Below, piece after piece: positions 8,051 through 16,421 of a DNA stretch of 33,083 bases. Both the position numbers and the translations under genes were made by a program. Source of the DNA: Lentisphaeria bacterium UBA1724 (GTDB lineage Bacteria > Verrucomicrobiota > Lentisphaeria > Oligosphaerales > Oligosphaeraceae). The stretch spans positions 11,617 to 44,699 of the forward strand of contig DCIO01000010.1 in assembly GCA_002315885.1 (NCBI GenBank), given 5' to 3'. The notes beneath the pieces are model-generated. The model had not been told where the DNA came from. It worked only from the letters and a program-made list of their open reading frames with translations, and ran no database searches. The number at the start of each line of letters is the position of its first letter. The first letter of the stretch is position 1.

Positions 8051-9724
8051 CTAGGCGTTCTCTGGTGATTGCTCTGGGACGCGGACATGGAAGACGGTCC
8101 GATTCAAATTCATGTATCTGTCGCTGGAAATCGATTCGGAAATCTTCTGCAGGATGGGTGCGCCGCGTCCGCCTCCCGCCAAGACGGCGTTCTGTTGATT
8201 GAGTTTGTCCTCCGCGTCATGTTCGGAGTATTGGATGAGTTCCTTCCAGGGAATTCCCCGGTCCCAGGTAGTGATGACGAGCCTCTTCTGGGTCAGTGTC
8301 ATGGTGACGATGGAGACCTCGTGTTGCCGGCCGAAATCGCTCAGGCCATGGCGGTAGACATTCATCAGGTGTTCGCTGAGCAGGAGGTCGATCTTCGTGC
8401 TCAAGTCGTTGTTGCCGGTTTTCTCGAGAACCCACGCGTGGGCAGTCTGGGAGAGCTCGTCAATGGACTTGGGGGTCATGCGGACTTCCCGGGCGAAATC
8501 GCTTTCCGGCAGACCGAATTTTCCGAAAACAAAGAAGGACATGTCATCTTGTTTCTGCGTATACCCCATGGAGTAAAGGGATTGGACGACTCGATAGGGC
8601 AAATCGCAGATGACTTGGGTTTCGCCTGGGTATTTTGTGGAGGCGATGGTGCAGATTTCCTGGATTTCCTCCTGTGTGGGGGATTTGGTTCCTTCTTCGT
8701 CCTGGGAGATGTCGCAGATGCCGTCGGAATAGACGATGAAGATATCGTCGTCATTGTAGTTGAATTCGACGATGTCTTCCTCGTTGTAGGTTGCATCGGC
8801 AACGAGTCCCGGCGGAATGGCACCGCGGTTTTCAGGATTGTGCAGGAGGATGTTGCTGGTCTTGGTGTCAATGCAGAGTGGTTCGGGGTTTCCGCAATTG
8901 AGGTATCGGACGATGCGTTCCGAGGCATTCAGGTAGATGACCGTCATCGCCATGTAGGCGATGTCGCCTAGGTTGTCTTTCAGGAAATTGTGGACCTGCT
9001 GGGCGATTTTGTGAATCTGCCGTGCCTTTTTGTCCTCGATGTAACCGTATTGCTTGAGGAAAGCCTGGATAGCAGTCATGGCCAGGGCGGCGTTTGCGCC
9101 GTGTCCCGACAGGTCTCCGATGATGAACAGCGCCGCATTTTCCGCAACGGGATACCATTCGAAGAGGTCGCCTGAGACTTCGTTCAGGGGTTCCCAGCAG
9201 GTGGCGTAGGCATACTCGGGACTGATGTGCGTCCAAGTGGGAAGCATGGCCTTCTGCACGAGACTCGCCAGAGAGAGACTCTTGCTTAGGCGGCTTTCCA
9301 TCACACGGACGTTCACTGCCGCCACATGGGCGCCGATGATCTGCTCCAATTTTCCCAGCAGGACTGCACGGGGAGCGCTCTTGGAGACGTAGTAGGTGTG
9401 CAAATCCGACATGAGGCGCTCCAGGAAGGTGTTTCCTCCGTCACTCAGCATGCTGGTCAGGAAAAGGATGGGGATGTCCACATCGAACTGTCGGACGAGG
9501 TCGCGGAACATGAAGCCGTCCACCTCTCCCATGACGACGTCGGAAATCACTGCATGGAAGGCTTCGCGCTTGATGTAGCCGATGGCTTCGTCAGGTGTCG
9601 CCGTGGCAACCACAGTGTATCCGGCGCTCTTGAGATAGGAGCTGATGGTGAAACGCACCAGCCGCTCGTCATCCAGCAAGAGGACCTTGTACTGCGCATT
9701 TTGGTTGTTTGCTGTGCCAGTCAT
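8051..9724 (-). CDS. Response regulator with PP2C (SpoIIE) phosphatase and HATPase serine-kinase domains (HsbR-like)
   Basis: The 557-residue protein has three domains. A receiver (about 12-130) carries LLDDE, phospho-acceptor Asp62 and Lys115. A linker helix leads to a PP2C/SpoIIE phosphatase (about 175-400) with SGDLFEW, IGDLSGHG and YSDGICD metal-binding motifs. A C-terminal RsbW-like HATPase (about 425-550) has the N-box SEHLMNVYRHG, WDRGIPW and a GGGRGAPI glycine loop. The set resembles HsbR of Pseudomonas, which both phosphorylates and dephosphorylates a STAS partner depending on receiver phosphorylation. The expected partner is encoded at 5315-5647 and the expected phosphodonor at 7724-8038. 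It is the first gene of the operon. The ATG at 9724 lies only 7 nt after a TATATT box, so the mRNA may be leaderless. Confidence 0.93.
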   Translation of the reverse strand: MTGTANNQNAQYKVLLLDDERLVRFTISSYLKSAGYTVVATATPDEAIGYIKREAFHAVISDVVMGEVDGFMFRDLVRQFDVDIPILFLTSMLSDGGNTFLERLMSDLHTYYVSKSAPRAVLLGKLEQIIGAHVAAVNVRVMESRLSKSLSLASLVQKAMLPTWTHISPEYAYATCWEPLNEVSGDLFEWYPVAENAALFIIGDLSGHGANAALAMTAIQAFLKQYGYIEDKKARQIHKIAQQVHNFLKDNLGDIAYMAMTVIYLNASERIVRYLNCGNPEPLCIDTKTSNILLHNPENRGAIPPGLVADATYNEEDIVEFNYNDDDIFIVYSDGICDISQDEEGTKSPTQEEIQEICTIASTKYPGETQVICDLPYRVVQSLYSMGYTQKQDDMSFFVFGKFGLPESDFAREVRMTPKSIDELSQTAHAWVLEKTGNNDLSTKIDLLLSEHLMNVYRHGLSDFGRQHEVSIVTMTLTQKRLVITTWDRGIPWKELIQYSEHDAEDKLNQQNAVLAGGGRGAPILQKISESISSDRYMNLNRTVFHVRVPEQSPENA

Positions 9725-9731
9725 ATCATCA

Positions 9732-9759
9732 AATATAGCTTGTTTCTAGGTATTGGCAA
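9732..9759 (-). promoter_or_regulatory. Predicted sigma70-type promoter of the signalling operon
   Basis: On the minus strand, TTGCCA (9754-9759), a 16-nt spacer and TATATT (9732-9737) form a good -35/-10 pair. The expected start of transcription, about 7 nt past the -10 box, falls at or within 1-2 nt of the ATG at 9724, which predicts a leaderless or nearly leaderless transcript. No Shine-Dalgarno sequence is present, as such a message would not need one. Confidence 0.6.
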
Positions 9760-10028
9760 GGGAAATTTTTGAAAGAAATTTCGGAACTCTCTGGGAGTTT
9801 TGTTGAACAATGCGTGGTTGTCTTGGATTGTCTTATGATGTCTTATCTTTTTTTCGTTTGGAAAGTTTACTTACGTGGCTACGTGGTATGAGGTATCATA
9901 AAAATGATAGCCTATCATGTGAGACGTCATTTTGTCCTGCGCTATATTATGGAGTTTACGATTTTTTCAACCCACGTCAGGTGTTCTGGCGTGAAACTCA
10001 CAACAATCAGCATAGGGATTTTCGAGAA
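9760..10028. other. Divergent intergenic region with inverted repeat upstream of argG
   Basis: This gene-free stretch separates the divergent signalling operon and argG. At 9892-9912 there is an inverted repeat, TATCAT-AAAA-ATGATA, with a further TATCAT at 9913-9918; it could be an operator for argG. A TATATT box occurs at 9943-9948 without a convincing -35 partner. An open frame in phase with argG extends back to 9810, but it has no argininosuccinate synthase character. No small gene or RNA was recognised. Confidence 0.45.
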
Positions 10029-11231
10029 ATGAAAGTCGTTCTGGCGTATTCTGGTGGTTTGGACACCTCCTGCATTCTGACCTGGCTCCAAGAGAAATAC
10101 AACGCCGAGGTCATCACCTATTGTGCTGACGTAGGTCAGGAAGAGGAGCTGGATGGTCTTCACGAGAAGGCGAAGGCCTGTGGTGCGGTGAAGTCCTACG
10201 TTGAGGATTTGACCGAGGAGTTTGCGAAGGACTTCATCTTCCCCATGTTCCAGGCCAACGCCATCTACGAGAACATGTATTTGCTGGGCACCTCCATTGC
10301 CCGTCCTCTGATTTCCAAGCACCTGGTTGAAGTGGCCGCCAAGGAAGGCGCCGAGTACATCTGCCATGGCGCTACTGGCAAGGGCAACGACCAGATTCGT
10401 TTTGAGCTGAATGCCTACGCGCTGAATCCCAACATCAAGTTCATCGCACCCTGGCGTTCTCCCGACTGGACCTTCAAGTCCCGTACCGACCTGATCAACT
10501 ACGCCAAGGAGCGCAACATTCCCGTGAATGTCACCGCGAAGAAGCCCTATTCCATGGACCGCAACCTGCTGCACATCTCCTTTGAGGGCGGCGTGCTGGA
10601 GGATCCCTGGGCGGAGTCTCCCCGCGAGTGCCATGTGCTGACCACCCCCGTGGAAGACGCACCCAACACCCCCGAGTACATCACCATCTCCTTTGAGAAG
10701 GGTATCCCCGTCGCCATCAACGACCAGAAGCTCTCTCCCGCCAACATCATGCGCGAGCTGAATCGCCTGGGCGGCAAGCACGGCATCGGCCGCATCGACA
10801 TCGTGGAGACCCGCTTCACGGGCATGAAGGACCGCGGTGTCTATGAGACTCCCGGCGGAACCATCCTCTTCCACGCCCACCGCGCCATGGAGTCCATCAC
10901 CATGGACCGCGAGGTCATGAGCAACCGCGACTCTCTGGTCAACCAGTATTCCAACATGATCTACAATGGTTTCTGGTTTGCCCCCGAGCGCGAGTTCCTG
11001 CAGGCCGCCATCACCGAGAGCCAGAAGAATGTCACCGGCGATGTCCGTTGCAAGCTCTACAAGGGCAACTGCTACATCGTTGGCCGTCGTTCTCCCTACA
11101 CTCTCTACGATCCCGAGGTGGTGACCTTCGAGGCCGACGATGTCTACAACCAGCAGGATGCCACCGGCTTCATCAAGCTGAACGCACTGCGCTTGCGCAT
11201 CGCCGCCAACGCGAAAAAGCCTCTTTGCTAA
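10029..11231 (+). CDS. argG: Argininosuccinate synthase
   Basis: This 400-residue cytoplasmic enzyme joins citrulline and aspartate, using ATP, to form argininosuccinate in arginine biosynthesis. The N-terminus MKVVLAYSGGLDTSC is the diagnostic PP-loop (SGGLDTS), and later motifs such as CHGATGKGNDQ and FELNAY are typical; the length matches the family. The frame is open upstream to 9810, but the ATG at 10029 gives the conserved start, with a weak GAGAA just before it. Its TAA stop is the first triplet of a heptamer array (TAATGCT). It is followed by panD and hom on the same strand, after a repeat-rich gap of about 180 bp. C- and G-rich third codon positions are marked here, as expected of a well-expressed gene. 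Confidence 0.97.
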   Translation: MKVVLAYSGGLDTSCILTWLQEKYNAEVITYCADVGQEEELDGLHEKAKACGAVKSYVEDLTEEFAKDFIFPMFQANAIYENMYLLGTSIARPLISKHLVEVAAKEGAEYICHGATGKGNDQIRFELNAYALNPNIKFIAPWRSPDWTFKSRTDLINYAKERNIPVNVTAKKPYSMDRNLLHISFEGGVLEDPWAESPRECHVLTTPVEDAPNTPEYITISFEKGIPVAINDQKLSPANIMRELNRLGGKHGIGRIDIVETRFTGMKDRGVYETPGGTILFHAHRAMESITMDREVMSNRDSLVNQYSNMIYNGFWFAPEREFLQAAITESQKNVTGDVRCKLYKGNCYIVGRRSPYTLYDPEVVTFEADDVYNQQDATGFIKLNALRLRIAANAKKPLC

Positions 11232-11261
11232 TGCTTAATGCTTGATGCTTAATGCTTAATG
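11229..11261. repeat. TAATGCT heptamer array starting at the argG stop
   Basis: Four units and a partial fifth of TAATGCT occur in tandem, the third with one change (TGATGCT). The first three bases are the TAA stop codon of argG. An array with the same order of units, including the same variant third unit, occurs at 29341-29373. Confidence 0.9.
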
Positions 11262-11263
11262 AA

Positions 11264-11350
11264 GGAGGGGGAGGTTTCCCCCTTGCCCCCTCTTCTTCAA
11301 TGCTCAATTCTCAATGCTCAATTTTTGCGAATTGCGAATTGAGCATTGAG
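11264..11350. repeat. G-run/C-run element (copy 1) and adjoining heptamer hairpin
   Basis: Bases 11264-11302 hold GGGGGAGGTTTCCCCC followed by CCCCCTCTTCTTCAAT, an element that recurs at 13125 and 13187. It runs into CAATGCT/CAATTCT heptamers that then turn round, so CTCAATGCTCAATT (11310-11323) pairs with AATTGAGCATTGAG (11337-11350) as a perfect 14-bp stem. It may terminate argG transcription or act as an mRNA structure; there is no U-tract directly after the stem. Confidence 0.75.
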
Positions 11351-11414
11351 CATATTGTATCAGGGGAGGGGGCGACTCCTTCCCTGGTAGTGATTTTCTG
11401 CAAGATAAGAAAGA

Positions 11415-11774
11415 ATGCAACTTCAATTGCTGAAATGCAAGCTCCATCGTGTAGAGATTACCTCTGCCGATTTGGATTACGAGGGAAGCATGGCCATTGA
11501 CCAGGAATGTCTGGACATGGCGGGCATTCTTCCCTACGAGAAGATACTCATCGTCAACAACAACAACGGCAGCCGCATTGAGACCTACGCGATTCCCGCG
11601 CCCCGTGGCAGCCGTATTTTCTGCCTGAATGGCGCGGCCGCCCGCAGTGGCATGGCTGGTGATTTGGTTACGATCATGGTATTTGGCTTCTACACTCCCG
11701 AGGAGGCCCAGAAGCACAATCCCACCGTGGTGCTTTTCAAGGACCACAATCATTCCATCTCTTACAAGGAATAA
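11415..11774 (+). CDS. panD: Aspartate 1-decarboxylase (pyruvoyl-dependent)
   Basis: The 119-residue proenzyme makes beta-alanine from aspartate for pantothenate and coenzyme A synthesis. It follows the PanD pattern closely: KCKLHRVEITSADLDYEGS, with the self-cleavage site Gly24-Ser25 that yields the pyruvoyl group, then VNNNNGSRIETY (with the Arg/Tyr active-site region) and CLNGAAAR. The length is typical. The ATG at 11415 has a weak AAGAAAG just upstream. The stop is 6 nt before the hom start, so the two are co-transcribed. It is about 180 bp downstream of argG, past repeats that may or may not stop transcription. Confidence 0.96.
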   Translation: MQLQLLKCKLHRVEITSADLDYEGSMAIDQECLDMAGILPYEKILIVNNNNGSRIETYAIPAPRGSRIFCLNGAAARSGMAGDLVTIMVFGFYTPEEAQKHNPTVVLFKDHNHSISYKE

Positions 11775-11780
11775 TTTTTC

Positions 11781-13116
<1,336 letters not shown>

Positions 13117-13124
13117 TAGGATAA

Positions 13125-13230
13125 GGATGGGGGAGGTTTCCCCCATACCCCCTCTTCTTCAATTTGGAATTCGGAATCTTTTACTAGGATGGGGAGGCAT
13201 CCCCATGCCCCTCTTTTTCAATTTGGAATT
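13125..13230. repeat. G-run/C-run element, copies 2 and 3
   Basis: Two successive copies (13125-13171 and 13187-13230) share the form GGATGGGGGAGG, TTTCCCCCATA or CATCCCCATG, CCCCTCTTYTTCAATTTGG. Each can fold as a G-run/C-run stem. They match the element downstream of argG at 11264. They fill the gap between hom and the Gfo/Idh gene along with heptamer fragments. Confidence 0.8.
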
Positions 13231-13298
13231 GGGTTTAGGGATGGTGGCGGTGTGCTTCCATCCCTTTTTTCGTGTTCGCCATTTGCCTGGAGAATGTC

Positions 13299-14426
13299 AT
13301 GGAAAAGATTCGTGTCGGATTGATTGGTTTTGGTTTCATCGGCAAGGTCCACTCCTACGGCTATCGGGAGATGCCCTTATTCTATGATCCATTGCCTTGG
13401 CGAAGCGAAATCACGAAGGTCTGCACGGCACACGAGGCGACGGCTCAGCATGCCTGCGAGCAGCTGGGTGGCAGTGTGGTCCCTGTGACGGACTATCGTG
13501 AAATCACGGAGGATCCCGAGATTGATGTGGTGGATATCTCCTCCCCCAATGGCGCCCATTGCGAGGCGTTGCTCTCCGCCATGGCCCACGGAAAGCATAT
13601 CTTCTGCGAAAAGCCCCTGACGCGTTCGATGGAGGAGGCCCATCAGGTGGGCGATGTGCTGAAGGATTATCACGGCATTTCACAGCTTACGCTTATCTAT
13701 CGATTCTTCCCCTGTGTCCTGCGGGCAAAGCAGCTCATCGATGCGGGCAGGGTAGGGGATATCCTGGAATTCCATGCTAGTTTCCTGCACTCGGGTAGCG
13801 TGGACCCCAGCGCACCCTTCTCCTTCAAACTTGCGGATGGCGTGGTGGCAGACCTGGGAAGCCATATCCTAGATTTGCTACAATATCTGGCGGGATCAAT
13901 CGTCTCCATCCAGGCACGGACGCGCATTGCATTCACCCAGCGTCCCGTGGCACGGGGCAGTCAGGAGATGGCGCAGGTCACAGGCGAAGACGGAATGTAT
14001 TGCCTGGCGACGCTGGCAAATGGCGCCCTGGGGACAATCACCGCATCCAAAATCGCCACAGGCACCGAGGACGCACTGACGCTGGAAATCCGCGGCACTC
14101 GCGGCGCAATCCGCCTGGAACCCATGAATCTCCAGCAACTCTTCTTCTATGACCAGCTGGCACCCGCGGCACCCATCGGAGGACTCCGTGGATGGACCGC
14201 TATCGACTGCGGACAACGCTATGACAAACCCGCGGGGTTCCCAACACCAAAATCCGTCCTGGGATGGCTCCGTGGACACGTACACTGCCTCTATCATTTC
14301 CTGCAGGGAGTCTATGAGGAACGACCCGTCCATCCCGATATCGCCGATGGTATCCGACTGCAACGACTCATGGAGGCGGTGAAATCCTCCGCACTCCAGG
14401 GCGGACAGGATGTCCGTGTCCTGTAG
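13299..14426 (+). CDS. Gfo/Idh/MocA family oxidoreductase
   Basis: This 375-residue NAD(P)-dependent oxidoreductase has the Rossmann motif GLIGFGFIGKVH at the N-terminus and the family's catalytic-site motif CEKPL, in FCEKPLTRSMEEA. The C-terminal half contains the alpha/beta substrate domain (DLGSHILDLLQYL). Substrates in this family are mostly sugars, inositols or their derivatives, and the sequence alone does not fix one. The ATG at 13299 is chosen over an upstream in-frame GTG because a GGAG lies 6-7 nt before it. The gene follows hom after repeats and is probably its own unit. Its TAG stop is the first triplet of a TAGGACNNN nonamer array. Confidence 0.9.
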   Translation: MEKIRVGLIGFGFIGKVHSYGYREMPLFYDPLPWRSEITKVCTAHEATAQHACEQLGGSVVPVTDYREITEDPEIDVVDISSPNGAHCEALLSAMAHGKHIFCEKPLTRSMEEAHQVGDVLKDYHGISQLTLIYRFFPCVLRAKQLIDAGRVGDILEFHASFLHSGSVDPSAPFSFKLADGVVADLGSHILDLLQYLAGSIVSIQARTRIAFTQRPVARGSQEMAQVTGEDGMYCLATLANGALGTITASKIATGTEDALTLEIRGTRGAIRLEPMNLQQLFFYDQLAPAAPIGGLRGWTAIDCGQRYDKPAGFPTPKSVLGWLRGHVHCLYHFLQGVYEERPVHPDIADGIRLQRLMEAVKSSALQGGQDVRVL

Positions 14427-14478
14427 GACGGGTAGGACCTGTAGGACCTGTAGGACCTATTGGTCCTATTGGTCCTAC
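14424..14478. repeat. TAGGACNNN nonamer array that inverts (TTGGTCCTA)
   Basis: Four direct 9-bp units (TAGGACGGG, TAGGACCTG twice, TAGGACCTA) start at the TAG stop of the Gfo/Idh gene. They are followed by two units in inverted sense (TTGGTCCTA), so the array can fold into a hairpin centred near 14460. A related array is at 24997-25031. Confidence 0.88.
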
Positions 14479-14480
14479 AC

Positions 14481-14521
14481 AAAAAAAGGCTATTGCAAAA
14501 CGAAGCATTTTGCAATAGCCT
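14481..14521 (-). terminator. Intrinsic terminator of the AGCS symporter gene
   Basis: A perfect 14-bp stem AGGCTATTGCAAAA/TTTTGCAATAGCCT (14487-14500 with 14508-14521) has a 7-nt loop. On the minus strand it is followed by a run of seven T (14481-14487). It lies about 22 nt past the symporter stop. Facing the Gfo/Idh gene from the other side, the stem may also slow plus-strand transcription. Confidence 0.9.
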
Positions 14522-14543
14522 GTATAGCGTTTGCTACTTATCG

Positions 14544-15944
14544 TTACTTGTCTTTCTTGCTAGCCTTAGCGACCAGTGCTCCCAGCGCAACCAGTGCCAG
14601 GACGTTGGGCAGGACCATCAACTGGTTGAACATATCCTGGAGTTCCCAGACCAGGTCGTTATGCATGACGGTACCCAGGAAAACGAAGATGATGGCCAGC
14701 ACGGAGTAGACAATCACGGACTTCTTACCGAAGAAGTAGATGAAGTTGATTTTGCCGAAGAAGTTCCATCCCAGGATGGTGGAGAATGCGAAGAAGAAGA
14801 GGCAGATTGCGACGAAGATCTTACCGAAGGCATCGCAAGTCAAACTGGCGAAAGCGGTCTGGACCAGTGTGGTCTTGACCAACCCGGCGCTGGCCATCAT
14901 CTGGCTGTAGGTATCGCCAGTGGCGTGAGCCAGGGGGCCGTCACCGGTGTAGATGGTGGAGATGACGATCAGTGCGGTCATGGTCAGCACCACGAAGGTG
15001 TCGATGAATACGCCGATCATGGCGACGACGCCCTGGTCATGAGGTTTAGCCACGTTGGCCTGAGCGTGGGCGTGAGGAGTGGAACCCATACCCGCTTCAT
15101 TGGAGAAGAGGCCGCGCTTGACGCCCTGACTGATGGCAGTCTTCAAGGCATAGCCAATGCCGCCACCAATCAGAGCCTCGGGAGTGAATGCAAACTTGAA
15201 GATGCAGGCGAAGGTAGCAGGGATGTACTGGATGCGCATAATCAGCACGAAGATACCGCCCAGCAGATAGAGGATTGCCATCAGAGGCACCATCTTCTCG
15301 GTGACGCGTGCCATACGCTCGACTCGCCCAATGAAGACTCGTGCACACAGCAAGGCGATGACGGCACCCACGACGAATGTAGGAATGCCAAAGGCATTGT
15401 GGCAGGTCTCACCGATGGAGTTTGCCTGGACCATTGCGCCTATGAAGCCCAGGGAGATGATGGTAGCGACAGCGAAGAAGCCCGCCAGGAAAGTGCCGAA
15501 TGCGTTGGGGAATGCACGCTTGATATAGTAGACGGGGCCGCCGTGAATCTCCGTCTCGGAAATCTTTACGCGAGTCTCCTGGGCCAGGACCGCTTCGGCA
15601 TAGATGGTGGCCATGCCCAGGAAGGCGATAATCCACATCCAGAAGATGGCGCCAGGACCGCCCGTCAGAATTGCACCGGAGGCACCCACGATATTACCCG
15701 TACCCACCTGGGCCGCCACCGCCGCGCAAAGCGCCTGGAAGGAGGTCAGACCGCCTTCTTTCTGGTCCTGACCATGCAGGGAGAACTTGCCGAAGAACGC
15801 CTTCAGGCCCTCGCCAAAACAGCGTACCTGCACAAAACGGGTGCGGATGGAGAAATAGAGGCCTGCGATAACCAACAGCGCAATCAGCACATAGTCGGAG
15901 AGGTAGCCATTGACGGTCTGAACAGCATGCAACAACTGGTCCAT
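14544..15944 (-). CDS. AGCS-family Na+ (or H+)/alanine-glycine symporter
   Basis: This 466-residue inner-membrane protein of the alanine/glycine:cation symporter family has about 11 predicted helices. Family motifs include GTGNIVGASGAILTGGPGAIFWMW near the N-terminal third, ETEIHGGPVYYI, and SNEAGMGSTPHAHA. It takes up glycine and/or alanine with Na+. The ATG at 15944 (MDQLLHAVQT) has AAGGAA 10 nt upstream; the longer frame to 15980 starts inside a terminator U-tract and is rejected. A glycine riboswitch lies in its leader, which favours glycine as a physiological substrate and gives direct regulation. It is a single-gene unit with its own promoter and terminator. Confidence 0.94.
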   Translation of the reverse strand: MDQLLHAVQTVNGYLSDYVLIALLVIAGLYFSIRTRFVQVRCFGEGLKAFFGKFSLHGQDQKEGGLTSFQALCAAVAAQVGTGNIVGASGAILTGGPGAIFWMWIIAFLGMATIYAEAVLAQETRVKISETEIHGGPVYYIKRAFPNAFGTFLAGFFAVATIISLGFIGAMVQANSIGETCHNAFGIPTFVVGAVIALLCARVFIGRVERMARVTEKMVPLMAILYLLGGIFVLIMRIQYIPATFACIFKFAFTPEALIGGGIGYALKTAISQGVKRGLFSNEAGMGSTPHAHAQANVAKPHDQGVVAMIGVFIDTFVVLTMTALIVISTIYTGDGPLAHATGDTYSQMMASAGLVKTTLVQTAFASLTCDAFGKIFVAICLFFFAFSTILGWNFFGKINFIYFFGKKSVIVYSVLAIIFVFLGTVMHNDLVWELQDMFNQLMVLPNVLALVALGALVAKASKKDK

Positions 15945-15978
15945 AGGGACGAATTTCCTTTCTTTGTTGAGGTGAAAC

Positions 15979-16009
15979 AAAAAAGCAGCACCGAATTTTC
16001 AGCGCTGCT
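15979..16009 (-). terminator. Leader terminator (expression platform of the glycine riboswitch)
   Basis: Between the riboswitch and the symporter start, the minus strand reads AGCAGCGC, a 10-nt loop, GTGCTGCT, then TTTTTT (stem 16002-16009 with 15984-15991, one G-U pair). It is placed where a riboswitch-controlled transcription terminator is expected. Confidence 0.8.
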
Positions 16010-16059
16010 CTGGAGGGATTCCAAGAAAGGACCATGGCCAATTGGCTTAGTCTCCTGGT

Positions 16060-16170
16060 ATTGCTCCTTCCTTTTGCCTGAGAGATTCGGAAATGCACAA
16101 TTGCATCTCCTTGCACCTTCGGCACCCTAATCCAACTTGGACCAGGGATTCTCCAGAGTGTCCTCCACCG
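16060..16170 (-). ncRNA. Glycine riboswitch (gcvT element), apparently one full aptamer
   Basis: Read on the minus strand, the leader contains the conserved blocks of the glycine aptamer in order: GGACACTCTGGAGAATCC, then GGGTGCCGAAGGTGCAAGG, a variable hairpin (GCAATTGTGC), then AATCTCTCAGGCAAAAGGA and AGGAG. These match the CUCUGGAGAG, CACCGAAGG and CUCUCAGGYAAAAGGAC consensus. Only one such set is visible; a small stem, GACAG/CTGTC, sits just 5' where a second aptamer might have been. Single-aptamer glycine riboswitches upstream of AGCS transporters are known. A terminator follows at 15979-16009, so control is probably by transcription attenuation; the direction (on or off with glycine) would need structure analysis. 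Confidence 0.92.
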
Positions 16171-16210
16171 ACAGTCTCAAAAATTCTGTCGGCTTCACGG
16201 AACGGCGCAT

Positions 16211-16239
16211 ACTGTAATTTCTAAAATGCGGATTTCCAA
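16211..16239 (-). promoter_or_regulatory. Predicted sigma70-type promoter for the riboswitch-symporter unit
   Basis: On the minus strand, TTGGAA (16234-16239), a 17-nt spacer and TACAGT (16211-16216) lie about 40 nt upstream of the first conserved block of the riboswitch, at the position expected for its promoter. Confidence 0.5.
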
Positions 16240-16421
16240 CAACTCCAACATGTTTCGTCAAAGAAAAATGGATTACAGTACGAATCAACCGGTGAATCAT
16301 GGTGAAATTCCGTGGCTGTCGTGCAACCGTCATAGTCGGATCCCGGTGGAATGGCGCAATGAGGCGTCCTTCCGACAACAAAACCATCCCGCATGCACGT
16401 AACATGCAAGGAGAGTCCCAA

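Noticed and set aside
14460..16130. 556-residue plus-strand frame over the AGCS symporter and its leader
   Set aside because: It is antisense to a clear membrane protein, runs through terminator and riboswitch structures and has no recognisable domain.
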